A program made the translations under genes and the position numbers. A stretch of 12,116 nucleotides of DNA, from the NCBI GenBank assembly GCA_905233785.1, contig CAJOCV010000068.1, positions 1 to 12,116 on the forward strand. Reading direction: 5' to 3'. Of this stretch, positions 6,775 through 12,116 are shown piece after piece. Positions within the stretch are counted from its first letter, which is position 1. Every line of letters starts with the position of its first letter. The notes under the pieces are model-generated. The model had not been told where the DNA came from, ran no database searches, and saw only the letters and a program-made list of their open reading frames with translations. The stretch is from an uncultured Oscillospiraceae bacterium. Lineage in GTDB: Bacteria; Bacillota; Clostridia; Oscillospirales; Oscillospiraceae.

Positions 6775-7509
6775 ATGGACTACAAAGCCTATTATGACCT
6801 TCTGCTCTCCGGCATCGAAACGGAGGCCGAGGTTTCGCGCATCGTGCGCGGCATCTCCTGGACGGCGGCGGTGCTCTCCGACGGGCAGGCCGGCGTCGCC
6901 ATGCACACCGAGGGGGAGAGCTTTCCCCGTCTGTATGAGACGCTCGTGGGGCTTCCCGCGCGGGAGGCGGCAAGAGCCGTGCTCTCCTGGAACATGGAGG
7001 AGGCGAGCGAGGGCATGGCGGTGGTGAACGCCTGCTATAACCGCGCCGCCAACCTCGAAGCACACGGCTGCTATGAGAGCGCGGGCGCGCTGGAGGGCAT
7101 CGACCTGCGGGATAAGACCGTGGGCTTCGTCGGGCACCTGATCCACCACAGCGGCATCACCGACGAGCTGCTTGCCCCGGCGAAGGCGTATTACGTCCTC
7201 GAGCGGGAGCCGCGCCCCGGCGACTACCCGGATCCCGCCTGCGAGTATCTGCTGCCACAGTGCGACGTGGTGGTGATCACGGGCTCGGCCTCGGTCAACA
7301 AGACCATGCCGCGCGTGCTGGAGCTTTCCCAAAACGCGCTCACGATCCTCACCGGCCCCACGGTGCCGCTCTGCCCGGCGCTCTTTGCACTGGGCATCGC
7401 GCGCCTCAACGGGCAGGCGATCGTGGAGCCGGAGGGGATGCTGCAAAGGATCGTGGAAAAGCGCACGTCGGTCAACGCCTTCGCGCGGCGCTGGACGCTG
7501 GACAGATGA
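6775..7509 (+). CDS. DUF4213/DUF364 family protein (244 aa)
   Basis: This looks like a cytoplasmic protein of the DUF4213-DUF364 family, often annotated as putative heavy-metal chelatase-like, with an N-terminal enolase-like domain and a C-terminal Rossmann-like DUF364 domain. Recognisable parts are VVNACYNRAAN (83-93), the glycine-containing TVGFVGHL (115-122), YYVLEREPRPGDYPDPACEY (139-158), and DVVVITGSASVNKT (164-177) followed by LTGPTVPLCPALFALGI (192-208). ATG 6775 was chosen because GGAGAA lies 9 bases upstream; the longer GTG start (6721) sits in the terminator. The molecular function of the family is not firmly established. It overlaps the next gene by ATGA, implying coupled expression with a membrane glycosyltransferase, an unexpected partner. 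Confidence 0.82.
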   Translation: MDYKAYYDLLLSGIETEAEVSRIVRGISWTAAVLSDGQAGVAMHTEGESFPRLYETLVGLPAREAARAVLSWNMEEASEGMAVVNACYNRAANLEAHGCYESAGALEGIDLRDKTVGFVGHLIHHSGITDELLAPAKAYYVLEREPRPGDYPDPACEYLLPQCDVVVITGSASVNKTMPRVLELSQNALTILTGPTVPLCPALFALGIARLNGQAIVEPEGMLQRIVEKRTSVNAFARRWTLDR

Positions 7510-9014
7510 GCGAAAAAAGCAAGCGCCGACTCTGCTTCTGGGCTGTGCTCCTTCTCGGCGCGGCGGTGCGGCTCTGGCGCTTCGGCGCGGTGCCGGAGGG
7601 GATCAACCAGGACGAGGCCTTCGCGGGCTATGAGGCCTTCTGCCTCCTGCGCGACGGGATGGACACGGCGGGCTATCGCTTCCCCGTCTATCTCACGGCC
7701 TGGGGCAGCGGCATGAACGCGCTCGAGAGCTATCTGATGCTGCCCTTTGTGGCGCTCTTTGGCCTCAAAACCTGGGTCATCCGTCTGCCGCAGCTTCTCA
7801 CCGGGCTTTTGAGCCTGCCCGCCTGTTACGGCGCGGTTCGTCGGATGCGGGGAGAGAAGCAGGCGCTGGTGACCATGCTGCTGCTTGCGATCTGCCCCTG
7901 GCATGTGCTGCTCAGCCGCTGGGGGCTCGAATCGAACCTTGCCCCGGGCTTTCTGCTCTTCGGGCTGTATTTCTTCCTGCGCGCGCTGGAGGACAGCCGC
8001 TTTTTCCTCCTCTGCGGCCTGTTTTACGGGCTCTCGCTCTACGCCTACGCCACGATCTGGCCCTTTGTGCCGCTGATGCTCGGCTGGATGCTCCTCTACT
8101 GCGCGATAAAGCAAAAGCTGCCCCTCGACCGGCACCTGCTGGGCGGCGGGGCGCTGCTTATGCTGCTGGCGCTGCCGCTGCTGCTGTTTCTGGCGGTGAA
8201 CTTCGGGTGGATCGGGGAGATCCGCACCCCGTTTCTCTCCGTGCCGAAGCTGCTGTATATGCGCTCGGGCGAGCTGAGCCTGCGGCATATCCCCGAAAAC
8301 GCAAAAAATCTCCTAAGCATCCTTTGGACGCAGTCGGACGGCCTGCCGTGGAACAGCGCGGGCGCGTTCGGGCTTCTCTACCCGATGACGGGCTTTTTCG
8401 TGCTGCTCGGGCTGTGGTCGTTTTTCCGCCGAAACCAGGGCTTTGACCCGATGGCGCTGCCGCTCCTGCAGCTGCTCGCGGCGCTGCTGCTGGCTCTTAC
8501 GGTGTCGGTGAACGTCAACCGCGTCAACATCCTCTTCCCGCCGCTGATCGTTCTCGCGGGGGAGGGGATCGTCTGGCTCTGCTCTCGCTTCCGCTTCCGG
8601 CTGCTGGGGCTCGTGATGGCGGCGTATCTCGTGTTCTTCGGCCTGTTTGCCCGCTTCTACTTCAGCGATTACAGCGCCGCACTCCGTTCCAGCTTCGCCT
8701 GGGGACTGGGGGAGGCGATCGAGGCGGCGGAAACGTATGACAGCCCGATCGTTTTCTCCGGGGACGTGTACTACCCCGACGTGCTTTTCTATGCCGAAAC
8801 GGAACCGGCTGTGTTCCGCGAGACCGTGCGCTATCAGAACTATCCCGCCGCTTTTCTGCGCGCGGCCGGCTTTGACCGCTTCTTCTTCGGCGGGGAGACG
8901 ACGCCCGCGGAGGGCTGCGTCTATATCCTCTCGCCCTGGACGGATGGGGACGCGCTCGAGGACGCGGGGTTTCAGGCGGAACACTATGGATTCTATACAC
9001 TGTATTATAAGTGA
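7506..9014 (+). CDS. Polytopic glycosyltransferase, GT39/GT83 (PMT/ArnT-like) family (502 aa)
   Basis: This is a membrane protein with about ten or more hydrophobic spans in residues 10-385 and a soluble C-terminal domain (about 390-502). The layout is typical of GT-C fold enzymes that use a lipid-phosphate-linked sugar on the outer face of the membrane. The first extracytoplasmic loop carries GINQDEAFAGYEA (32-44); D36-E37 matches the acidic catalytic position of PMT/ArnT-type enzymes. A second family-like segment is LLSRWGLESNLAPGFLLFGL (135-154), and NVNRVNILFPPLIVLAGEG (336-354) resembles a late conserved segment. ATG 7506 overlaps the preceding stop (ATGA) and has no clear Shine-Dalgarno, so translation probably relies on coupling. 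The frame is open further upstream, but that would overlap the DUF364 gene heavily. The stop TGA lies in the first unit of the repeat at 9011. Sugar donor and acceptor are unknown. Confidence 0.83.
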   Translation: MSEKSKRRLCFWAVLLLGAAVRLWRFGAVPEGINQDEAFAGYEAFCLLRDGMDTAGYRFPVYLTAWGSGMNALESYLMLPFVALFGLKTWVIRLPQLLTGLLSLPACYGAVRRMRGEKQALVTMLLLAICPWHVLLSRWGLESNLAPGFLLFGLYFFLRALEDSRFFLLCGLFYGLSLYAYATIWPFVPLMLGWMLLYCAIKQKLPLDRHLLGGGALLMLLALPLLLFLAVNFGWIGEIRTPFLSVPKLLYMRSGELSLRHIPENAKNLLSILWTQSDGLPWNSAGAFGLLYPMTGFFVLLGLWSFFRRNQGFDPMALPLLQLLAALLLALTVSVNVNRVNILFPPLIVLAGEGIVWLCSRFRFRLLGLVMAAYLVFFGLFARFYFSDYSAALRSSFAWGLGEAIEAAETYDSPIVFSGDVYYPDVLFYAETEPAVFRETVRYQNYPAAFLRAAGFDRFFFGGETTPAEGCVYILSPWTDGDALEDAGFQAEHYGFYTLYYK

Positions 9015-9082
9015 AAAGTGAAAAGTGAAAAGTTTATAATCGTCCCCGAAGGGGACACCTTAACGATTCATTATTCACTGTC
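9011..9082. repeat. Palindromic intergenic repeat element, short form
   Basis: The left arm is three and a half GTGAAAA units (9011-9034) and the right arm is AACGATTCATTATTCACTGT (9062-9081), imperfectly complementary. In the middle is a perfect hairpin GTCCCC-GAA-GGGGAC (9042-9056). The core TAATCGTCCCC to ACACCTTAAC matches the reverse complement of the element at 5884-6000. This copy lacks the second internal hairpin. It fills the gap between the glycosyltransferase stop and the thioesterase ribosome binding site. A frame that begins with a GTG in the repeat (9018) merges with the thioesterase frame, but the repeat part is not protein-coding. Confidence 0.75.
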
Positions 9083-9098
9083 ATCAAGGGGGCATTTT

Positions 9099-9818
9099 GT
9101 GGAAATCTACGAACAAAAACTTTCCGCCCCGCAGGCGGGGCTTTCCACGCGCGGGCTCTTTTTATGGCTGCAGGAGATCGCAAACGCCCAGTGCGTCCCG
9201 CTGGGCTTGAGCGGGGACGATCTGAAGGCCAAAGGGCTCATGTGGGTGGTGCTGCGCTATCTCGTGCGCGTGGAGCGCTGGCCGGAGGCGGGCGAGGCGT
9301 TGCGCCTGCAGACCTGGCCGGGCAGCACGCGCCACGGCATGATGCCGCGTTTTTACCGTCTGCTGGATGAAAACGGGCTCTGCGTCGTCTCGGCGAGCAG
9401 CGTGTGGACGGTGGTAGACCGCGCAACGCGGAAAATGGTCATCCCGGAGGAGCACGGCATCGTTCTCGAAGGCCTGGTTACCGGGCTGGAGGAGCGCCGC
9501 CCGCCCGCCCCGGCAAAGCTTGAAACAAGCGAGAGCATGGACTATACCGTGACGGCGGAGGTGCTCGACGCCAACGGCCACATGAACAACACCTGCTACT
9601 ACGATCTGGCCGAGCGCTGTATTGGCTGCGTCGGGCAGCACCCGCGAACCATTATTACCGAGCACCAGAGCGAGATCCGCGAGGGGGAGACCATGCGCGT
9701 CGCCTGGGGCCGCGAGGGCGGGCGCTTCTGCCTCGAGGGAACACGAGACGTTACCGTTTTCCGCATGGAGCTGGATTATGACGGCTGCGCCCCCGGGAAA
9801 GCAAGCAGGACGGCTTGA
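9099..9818 (+). CDS. Acyl-ACP thioesterase (239 aa)
   Basis: This is a cytoplasmic double-hotdog enzyme of the bacterial/plant Fat-type acyl-ACP thioesterase family (PF01643-like), which releases free fatty acids from acyl carrier protein. The N-terminal hotdog includes GLFLWLQEIANAQC (19-32) and the MWVVLRYLVRVERWP stretch (48-62). The second hotdog carries VLDANGHMNNTCYYDLAER (155-173), whose N159 and H161 match the Asn-x-His catalytic motif. Length is in the usual range (about 235-260 aa). The GTG start at 9099 was chosen because AAGGGGG (9086-9092) lies 6 bases upstream and the family-like sequence begins there. An in-frame GTG at 9018 would translate the repeat element. The last residues (GCAPGKASRTA) look unconserved. 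Chain-length preference cannot be read from sequence. Confidence 0.88.
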   Translation: MEIYEQKLSAPQAGLSTRGLFLWLQEIANAQCVPLGLSGDDLKAKGLMWVVLRYLVRVERWPEAGEALRLQTWPGSTRHGMMPRFYRLLDENGLCVVSASSVWTVVDRATRKMVIPEEHGIVLEGLVTGLEERRPPAPAKLETSESMDYTVTAEVLDANGHMNNTCYYDLAERCIGCVGQHPRTIITEHQSEIREGETMRVAWGREGGRFCLEGTRDVTVFRMELDYDGCAPGKASRTA

Positions 9819-9859
9819 CGGCCGCTGCGCAGAACGCGCCGAGAATGACGGCCATACCC

Positions 9860-9895
9860 GACCGGGGAAACGCCGGTCAAAGCGCCGCGGCGCTT
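9860..9895. other. GC-rich hairpin pair after the acyl-ACP thioesterase gene
   Basis: GACCGG (9860-9865) pairs with CCGGTC (9873-9878) around seven bases. It is followed at once by a perfect 16-bp palindrome AAGCGCCGCGGCGCTT (9880-9895). There is no T-run after them. They lie 42-77 bases past the thioesterase stop, so they may terminate or process that transcript before the AT-rich eno promoter region. A protein-binding role is possible. Confidence 0.4.
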
Positions 9896-9965
9896 GCCCT
9901 GCACCAAAATTATAAAATTTATCAAAATAGCGCAAATTGGGCTTTCTTTTTGGCAAAGCTTGGGT

Positions 9966-9971
9966 TATAAT
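9966..9971 (+). promoter_or_regulatory. Likely -10 box of the eno promoter
   Basis: A perfect TATAAT sits 50 bases before the eno ATG in a strongly AT-rich stretch (9907-9980). There is no good -35 box at 16-18 bases; the best candidate TTGGGC (9937-9942) is too far at 23 bases. The promoter may depend on upstream AT-rich sequence. The ribosome binding site AGGAGG lies at 10004-10009. Confidence 0.5.
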
Positions 9972-10020
9972 AAAAAAGGTAGCCCTGAAACCTACATTTT
10001 ATCAGGAGGAATACAAGGAT

Positions 10021-11322
10021 ATGAAGCAGTATTTTGAGATCGTTGACGTGATGGCCAGAGAGATTCTGGACTCCCGCGGCAACCCCACCGTTGAAGTTGA
10101 AGTCACCCTGGACGACGGCACCGTCGGCCGCGCGGCTGTTCCCTCCGGCGCATCCACCGGTATTCACGAGGCCTGTGAGCTGCGCGACGGCGACAAGAGC
10201 CGTTACGGCGGCAAGGGTGTGCAGAAGGCTGTTGAGAACGTCAACGGCGAGATCGCCGAGGCGGTTGTCGGCCTGAACGTTCTGGATCAGACCTCTATTG
10301 ATAAGCTCCTCATCGAGCTTGACGGTACCCCCAACAAGACCCGCCTGGGCGCCAACGCCATCCTGGGCGTTTCCCTGGCCTGTGCCAAGGCTGCCGCCGC
10401 TGCGACCGGCCTGAGCCTGTACCAGTACATTGGCGGCGTGAACGCCAAGACTCTGCCCGTGCCCATGATGAACATCCTCAACGGCGGCGCACACGCCTCC
10501 AACAGCGTTGACATCCAGGAGTTCATGATTATGCCCATCGGCGCCAAGAGCTTCAAGGAAGCCCTGCGTATGTGCGCCGAGGTCTTCCATCAGCTCAAGA
10601 AGACCCTGAAGGCCAACGGCACGCCCGCCGCCGGTGTCGGCGACGAGGGCGGCTACGCTCCCGATCTGGCCACCGACGAGGACGCGCTCAAGGTCATCGT
10701 CAAGGCCATTGCCGAAGCCGGCTACAAGCCCGGCGAGGATTTCAAAATCGCCATGGACGCCGCCGTGTCCGACTGGTTTGACAAGGAAGACGGCAAGTAC
10801 CATCTGCCCAAGCGCGGCACCGTGATGACCAGCGACGAGATGATCGACATGTGGGAAGATTTCTGCAACAAGTACCCCATCATCTCCATCGAGGACGGCC
10901 TGGGCGAGGACGACTGGGACGGTTGGGTCAAGCTCACCCAGCGCCTCGGCAACCGCGTGCAGCTCGTCGGCGACGACCTCTTTGTCACCAACGCCGCCCG
11001 CGTCAAGTACGGCATCGAGAAGGGCGCTGCCAACGCTGTTCTGATCAAGGTCAACCAGATCGGTTCCCTGACCGAGACCCTCGACGCCATCCAGACCGCG
11101 AACCGCGCCGGCTACACCGCCATCGTCTCCCACCGCTCCGGTGAGACCGAGGACACCACCCTGGCCGACATCGCCGTCGCCGTCAACGCCGGCCAGATCA
11201 AGACCGGCGCCCCCTCCCGCACCGACCGCGTTGCCAAGTACAACCAGCTCATGCGCATCGAGGAGGAGCTCTTCGACGTCGCCCAGTATCCCGGCGCCGC
11301 CGCTTTCTTCTCCATTAAGTAA
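10021..11322 (+). CDS. eno: Enolase (433 aa)
   Basis: Enolase is the glycolytic Mg-dependent enzyme that interconverts 2-phosphoglycerate and phosphoenolpyruvate in the cytoplasm. The sequence is full-length and typical: AREILDSRGNPTVEVEV (12-28), PSGASTGIHEA (41-51), GGAHASNSVDIQEFMIMP (155-172), GVGDEGGYAP (205-214, with the catalytic acid E209), the Mg ligands D246, E291 and D318, LIKVNQIGSLTET (341-353, catalytic K343) and SHRSGETEDT (370-379). ATG 10021 is preceded by AGGAGG 11 bases upstream; the frame is open further upstream, but nothing there resembles enolase. Codon choice looks more regular and C/T-ending than in the neighbours, as expected for a highly expressed gene. A strong terminator follows at 11339. 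The long antisense frame across the gene is a GC-rich shadow. Confidence 0.99.
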   Translation: MKQYFEIVDVMAREILDSRGNPTVEVEVTLDDGTVGRAAVPSGASTGIHEACELRDGDKSRYGGKGVQKAVENVNGEIAEAVVGLNVLDQTSIDKLLIELDGTPNKTRLGANAILGVSLACAKAAAAATGLSLYQYIGGVNAKTLPVPMMNILNGGAHASNSVDIQEFMIMPIGAKSFKEALRMCAEVFHQLKKTLKANGTPAAGVGDEGGYAPDLATDEDALKVIVKAIAEAGYKPGEDFKIAMDAAVSDWFDKEDGKYHLPKRGTVMTSDEMIDMWEDFCNKYPIISIEDGLGEDDWDGWVKLTQRLGNRVQLVGDDLFVTNAARVKYGIEKGAANAVLIKVNQIGSLTETLDAIQTANRAGYTAIVSHRSGETEDTTLADIAVAVNAGQIKTGAPSRTDRVAKYNQLMRIEEELFDVAQYPGAAAFFSIK

Positions 11323-11338
11323 GTCAGACAAAGCGTTT

Positions 11339-11370
11339 AAGGAAACCGCCGGTCGGCGGTTTCCTTTTTT
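11339..11370 (+). terminator. Intrinsic terminator of eno
   Basis: AAGGAAACCGCC (11339-11350) pairs perfectly with GGCGGTTTCCTT (11355-11366) around GGTC, and the stem runs into six T residues (11365-11370). This is a textbook rho-independent terminator 16 bases after the eno stop. Confidence 0.93.
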
Positions 11371-11379
11371 AGAGAGAAC

Positions 11380-11793
11380 ATGGAAGATAAAGAAATCCTT
11401 GACTTTCTCCGGCAGCGGCGCGTGGGCTTTACCGCGCTCTGCGGCCTGCAATACGAGGCGGCCTGCGTGGGCAAGTGCCGCATGAGCCTGCGCCTGGAGG
11501 AGCAGCATTTAAACCCCCAGGGCAGCGCCCACGGCGGGCTGATCGCCACGCTTATGGACGTGACGGCGGGCTCCGTCGGCTTCTTCGCGCACGGGAGGCT
11601 TCGCCCCGTGATGACACAGAGCTGCAGCATCCAGTACCTGCGCCCCGTCAAGGGGCCGCGCGTGTACGCCGCGGCGGAGTGCCTCAAGGCCGGGCGCCGC
11701 TCGGCCGTCGTGCGCTGTGACGTGTGGGACGAAGACTGTGCTATCTGGATATATGAAGTAACCCGGCTTGGCTCCCCCCTTGGGGAGCCATAA
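11380..11793 (+). CDS. PaaI-like hotdog-fold thioesterase (137 aa)
   Basis: This is a single-hotdog acyl-CoA thioesterase of the PaaI/YbgC-like superfamily. The signature NPQGSAHGGLIATLMDVTAGS (45-65) contains the HGG (51-53) and the acidic residue D60 expected on the central helix. The strand QSCSIQYLRPVKGPRVYAAAECLKAGRRSAVVRCDVW (80-116) fits the rest of the fold. Length is normal for the family. ATG 11380 is preceded only by a purine-rich AGAGAG, a weak ribosome binding site. It starts 10 bases after the eno terminator with no obvious promoter of its own, so expression may depend on terminator readthrough or an undetected promoter. The last residues (LGSPLGEP) and the stop codon lie in or beside a terminator hairpin. 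The substrate is unknown. Confidence 0.85.
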   Translation: MEDKEILDFLRQRRVGFTALCGLQYEAACVGKCRMSLRLEEQHLNPQGSAHGGLIATLMDVTAGSVGFFAHGRLRPVMTQSCSIQYLRPVKGPRVYAAAECLKAGRRSAVVRCDVWDEDCAIWIYEVTRLGSPLGEP

Positions 11794-11799
11794 AATTTT
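11769..11799 (+). terminator. Terminator hairpin overlapping the end of the hotdog thioesterase gene
   Basis: GGCTCCCC (11770-11777) pairs perfectly with GGGGAGCC (11782-11789), extended by one T:A pair at 11769/11790, and followed by TAAAATTTT. The final codons of the thioesterase form the stem and the TAA stop directly follows it. The T-run is short and delayed by AAAA, so efficiency is uncertain. Confidence 0.6.
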
Positions 11800-11833
11800 C
11801 AATCTGTACATAGATTTAGCACAATCAAAAGCG

Positions 11834-11839
11834 TATAAT
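11834..11839 (+). promoter_or_regulatory. Likely -10 box for the right-edge membrane protein gene
   Basis: A perfect TATAAT lies 32 bases upstream of the TTG start at 11871, in an AT-rich gap after the thioesterase terminator. No convincing -35 box is seen at the usual distance. Confidence 0.45.
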
Positions 11840-11870
11840 ACACCCCAGCAAGTTTTGGGAGGCAAAACCG

Positions 11871-12116
11871 TTGAAACACCCCGCATTGACAAGAGTATTT
11901 GCGATCGTGCTGGCCGTATTTTGCCTTGTGATGCTGCTCGCAGGGCTTTTTGGCCTGCGCAGCGCCGCGGCCGAGCGGCGGCGCACGCACGATGACGCCG
12001 GGCGTCTGCGGGAGCGGGCGGCGCAATATGAGCAGGCTCAGGCGGCGCTGAAGGATGGGACGCCCTCTGCCAAGCTCAGCGAAACGCTGGAAAGCCGACA
12101 AAAGGAGCATGAAAAA
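11871..12116 (+). CDS. N-terminal part of a membrane protein with a coiled-coil-like segment, cut by the window edge
   Basis: An open frame of 82 codons runs off the right edge. The start is a TTG with an excellent ribosome binding site GGGAGG (11857-11862) 8 bases upstream, which outweighs the rare start codon. The product begins MKHPALTRVFAIVLAVFCLV and has one hydrophobic span at about residues 7-29. After it comes a long Arg-, Glu-, Gln- and Ala-rich stretch (AERRRTHDDAGRLRERAAQY, then more) that looks like a charged helix or coiled coil. It could be a sensor-like or envelope protein with an N-terminal anchor. The family cannot be recognised from this fragment. Confidence 0.7.
   Translation, partial: MKHPALTRVFAIVLAVFCLVMLLAGLFGLRSAAAERRRTHDDAGRLRERAAQYEQAQAALKDGTPSAKLSETLESRQKEHEK

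Noticed and set aside
7260..7505. Longer start for the glycosyltransferase
   Set aside because: It would overlap the DUF364 gene by about 250 bases in another frame. The hydrophobic protein begins naturally at ATG 7506 with an ATGA overlap.
9018..9098. Longer start for the acyl-ACP thioesterase
   Set aside because: The extra residues are a translation of the palindromic repeat (compare the reverse strand of the repeat at 5884-6000). AAGGGGG correctly positions the GTG at 9099.
9922..11508. Long minus-strand open frame (528 codons) antisense to enolase
   Set aside because: Antisense frames across highly biased genes such as eno are common in GC-rich genomes. This one runs through the eno terminator and promoter and has no convincing start signal or domain.

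Overview
The window looks like chromosomal DNA of a high-GC, anaerobic, fermentative Firmicute, most likely a gut-type Clostridia of the Oscillospiraceae and relatives. This is inferred from strong AGGAGG-type ribosome binding sites, sigma-A-like promoters, GC-rich coding regions with AT-rich intergenic gaps, a two-subunit 2-hydroxyacyl-CoA dehydratase, PlsY, an acyl-ACP thioesterase, and short dispersed hairpin repeats in untranslated regions. No rRNA, tRNA, CRISPR array, intact transposase or phage gene was seen.

Left third (1-4492), minus strand. A gene-free stretch at the left edge (1-257) holds an inverted pair of TTTTCAG-type repeats around an AT-rich core, followed by a terminator hairpin. 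To its right is a leftward operon from a promoter near 3296-3323. It encodes an HgdB/FldC-like dehydratase subunit (2069-3268), an HgdA/FldB-like subunit (474-2072, coupled by an ATGA overlap), and a 55-residue single-span membrane protein (258-425) with a very good ribosome binding site. Upstream is a separately promoted, membrane-anchored endonuclease/exonuclease/phosphatase-fold enzyme (3434-4492).

Middle (4493-6774). A divergent intergenic region holds two good promoters facing away from each other, with a perfect 19-bp palindrome between them. Rightward lie glyA (serine hydroxymethyltransferase), a palindromic repeat element, plsY (acyl-phosphate glycerol-3-phosphate acyltransferase) with its own promoter, and a terminator hairpin almost identical to the one at 219-246.

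Right half (6775-12116), plus strand. A DUF4213/DUF364 protein is translationally coupled (ATGA) to a polytopic GT39/GT83-type glycosyltransferase. A second, shorter copy of the palindromic repeat fills the gap to an acyl-ACP thioesterase gene. Next come eno (enolase) with its own leader and a textbook terminator, a PaaI-like hotdog thioesterase whose 3' end is itself a terminator hairpin, and the start of a membrane/coiled-coil protein cut by the window edge.

Functionally the window mixes housekeeping metabolism (one-carbon metabolism, phospholipid synthesis, glycolysis, acyl-thioester hydrolysis) with an accessory operon for reductive dehydration of a 2-hydroxyacyl-CoA, probably from amino-acid fermentation. 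The less ordinary items are the small membrane protein attached to the dehydratase operon, the dispersed hairpin elements with a compensatory base-pair change, and the unassigned operator-like palindrome between the two divergent promoters.
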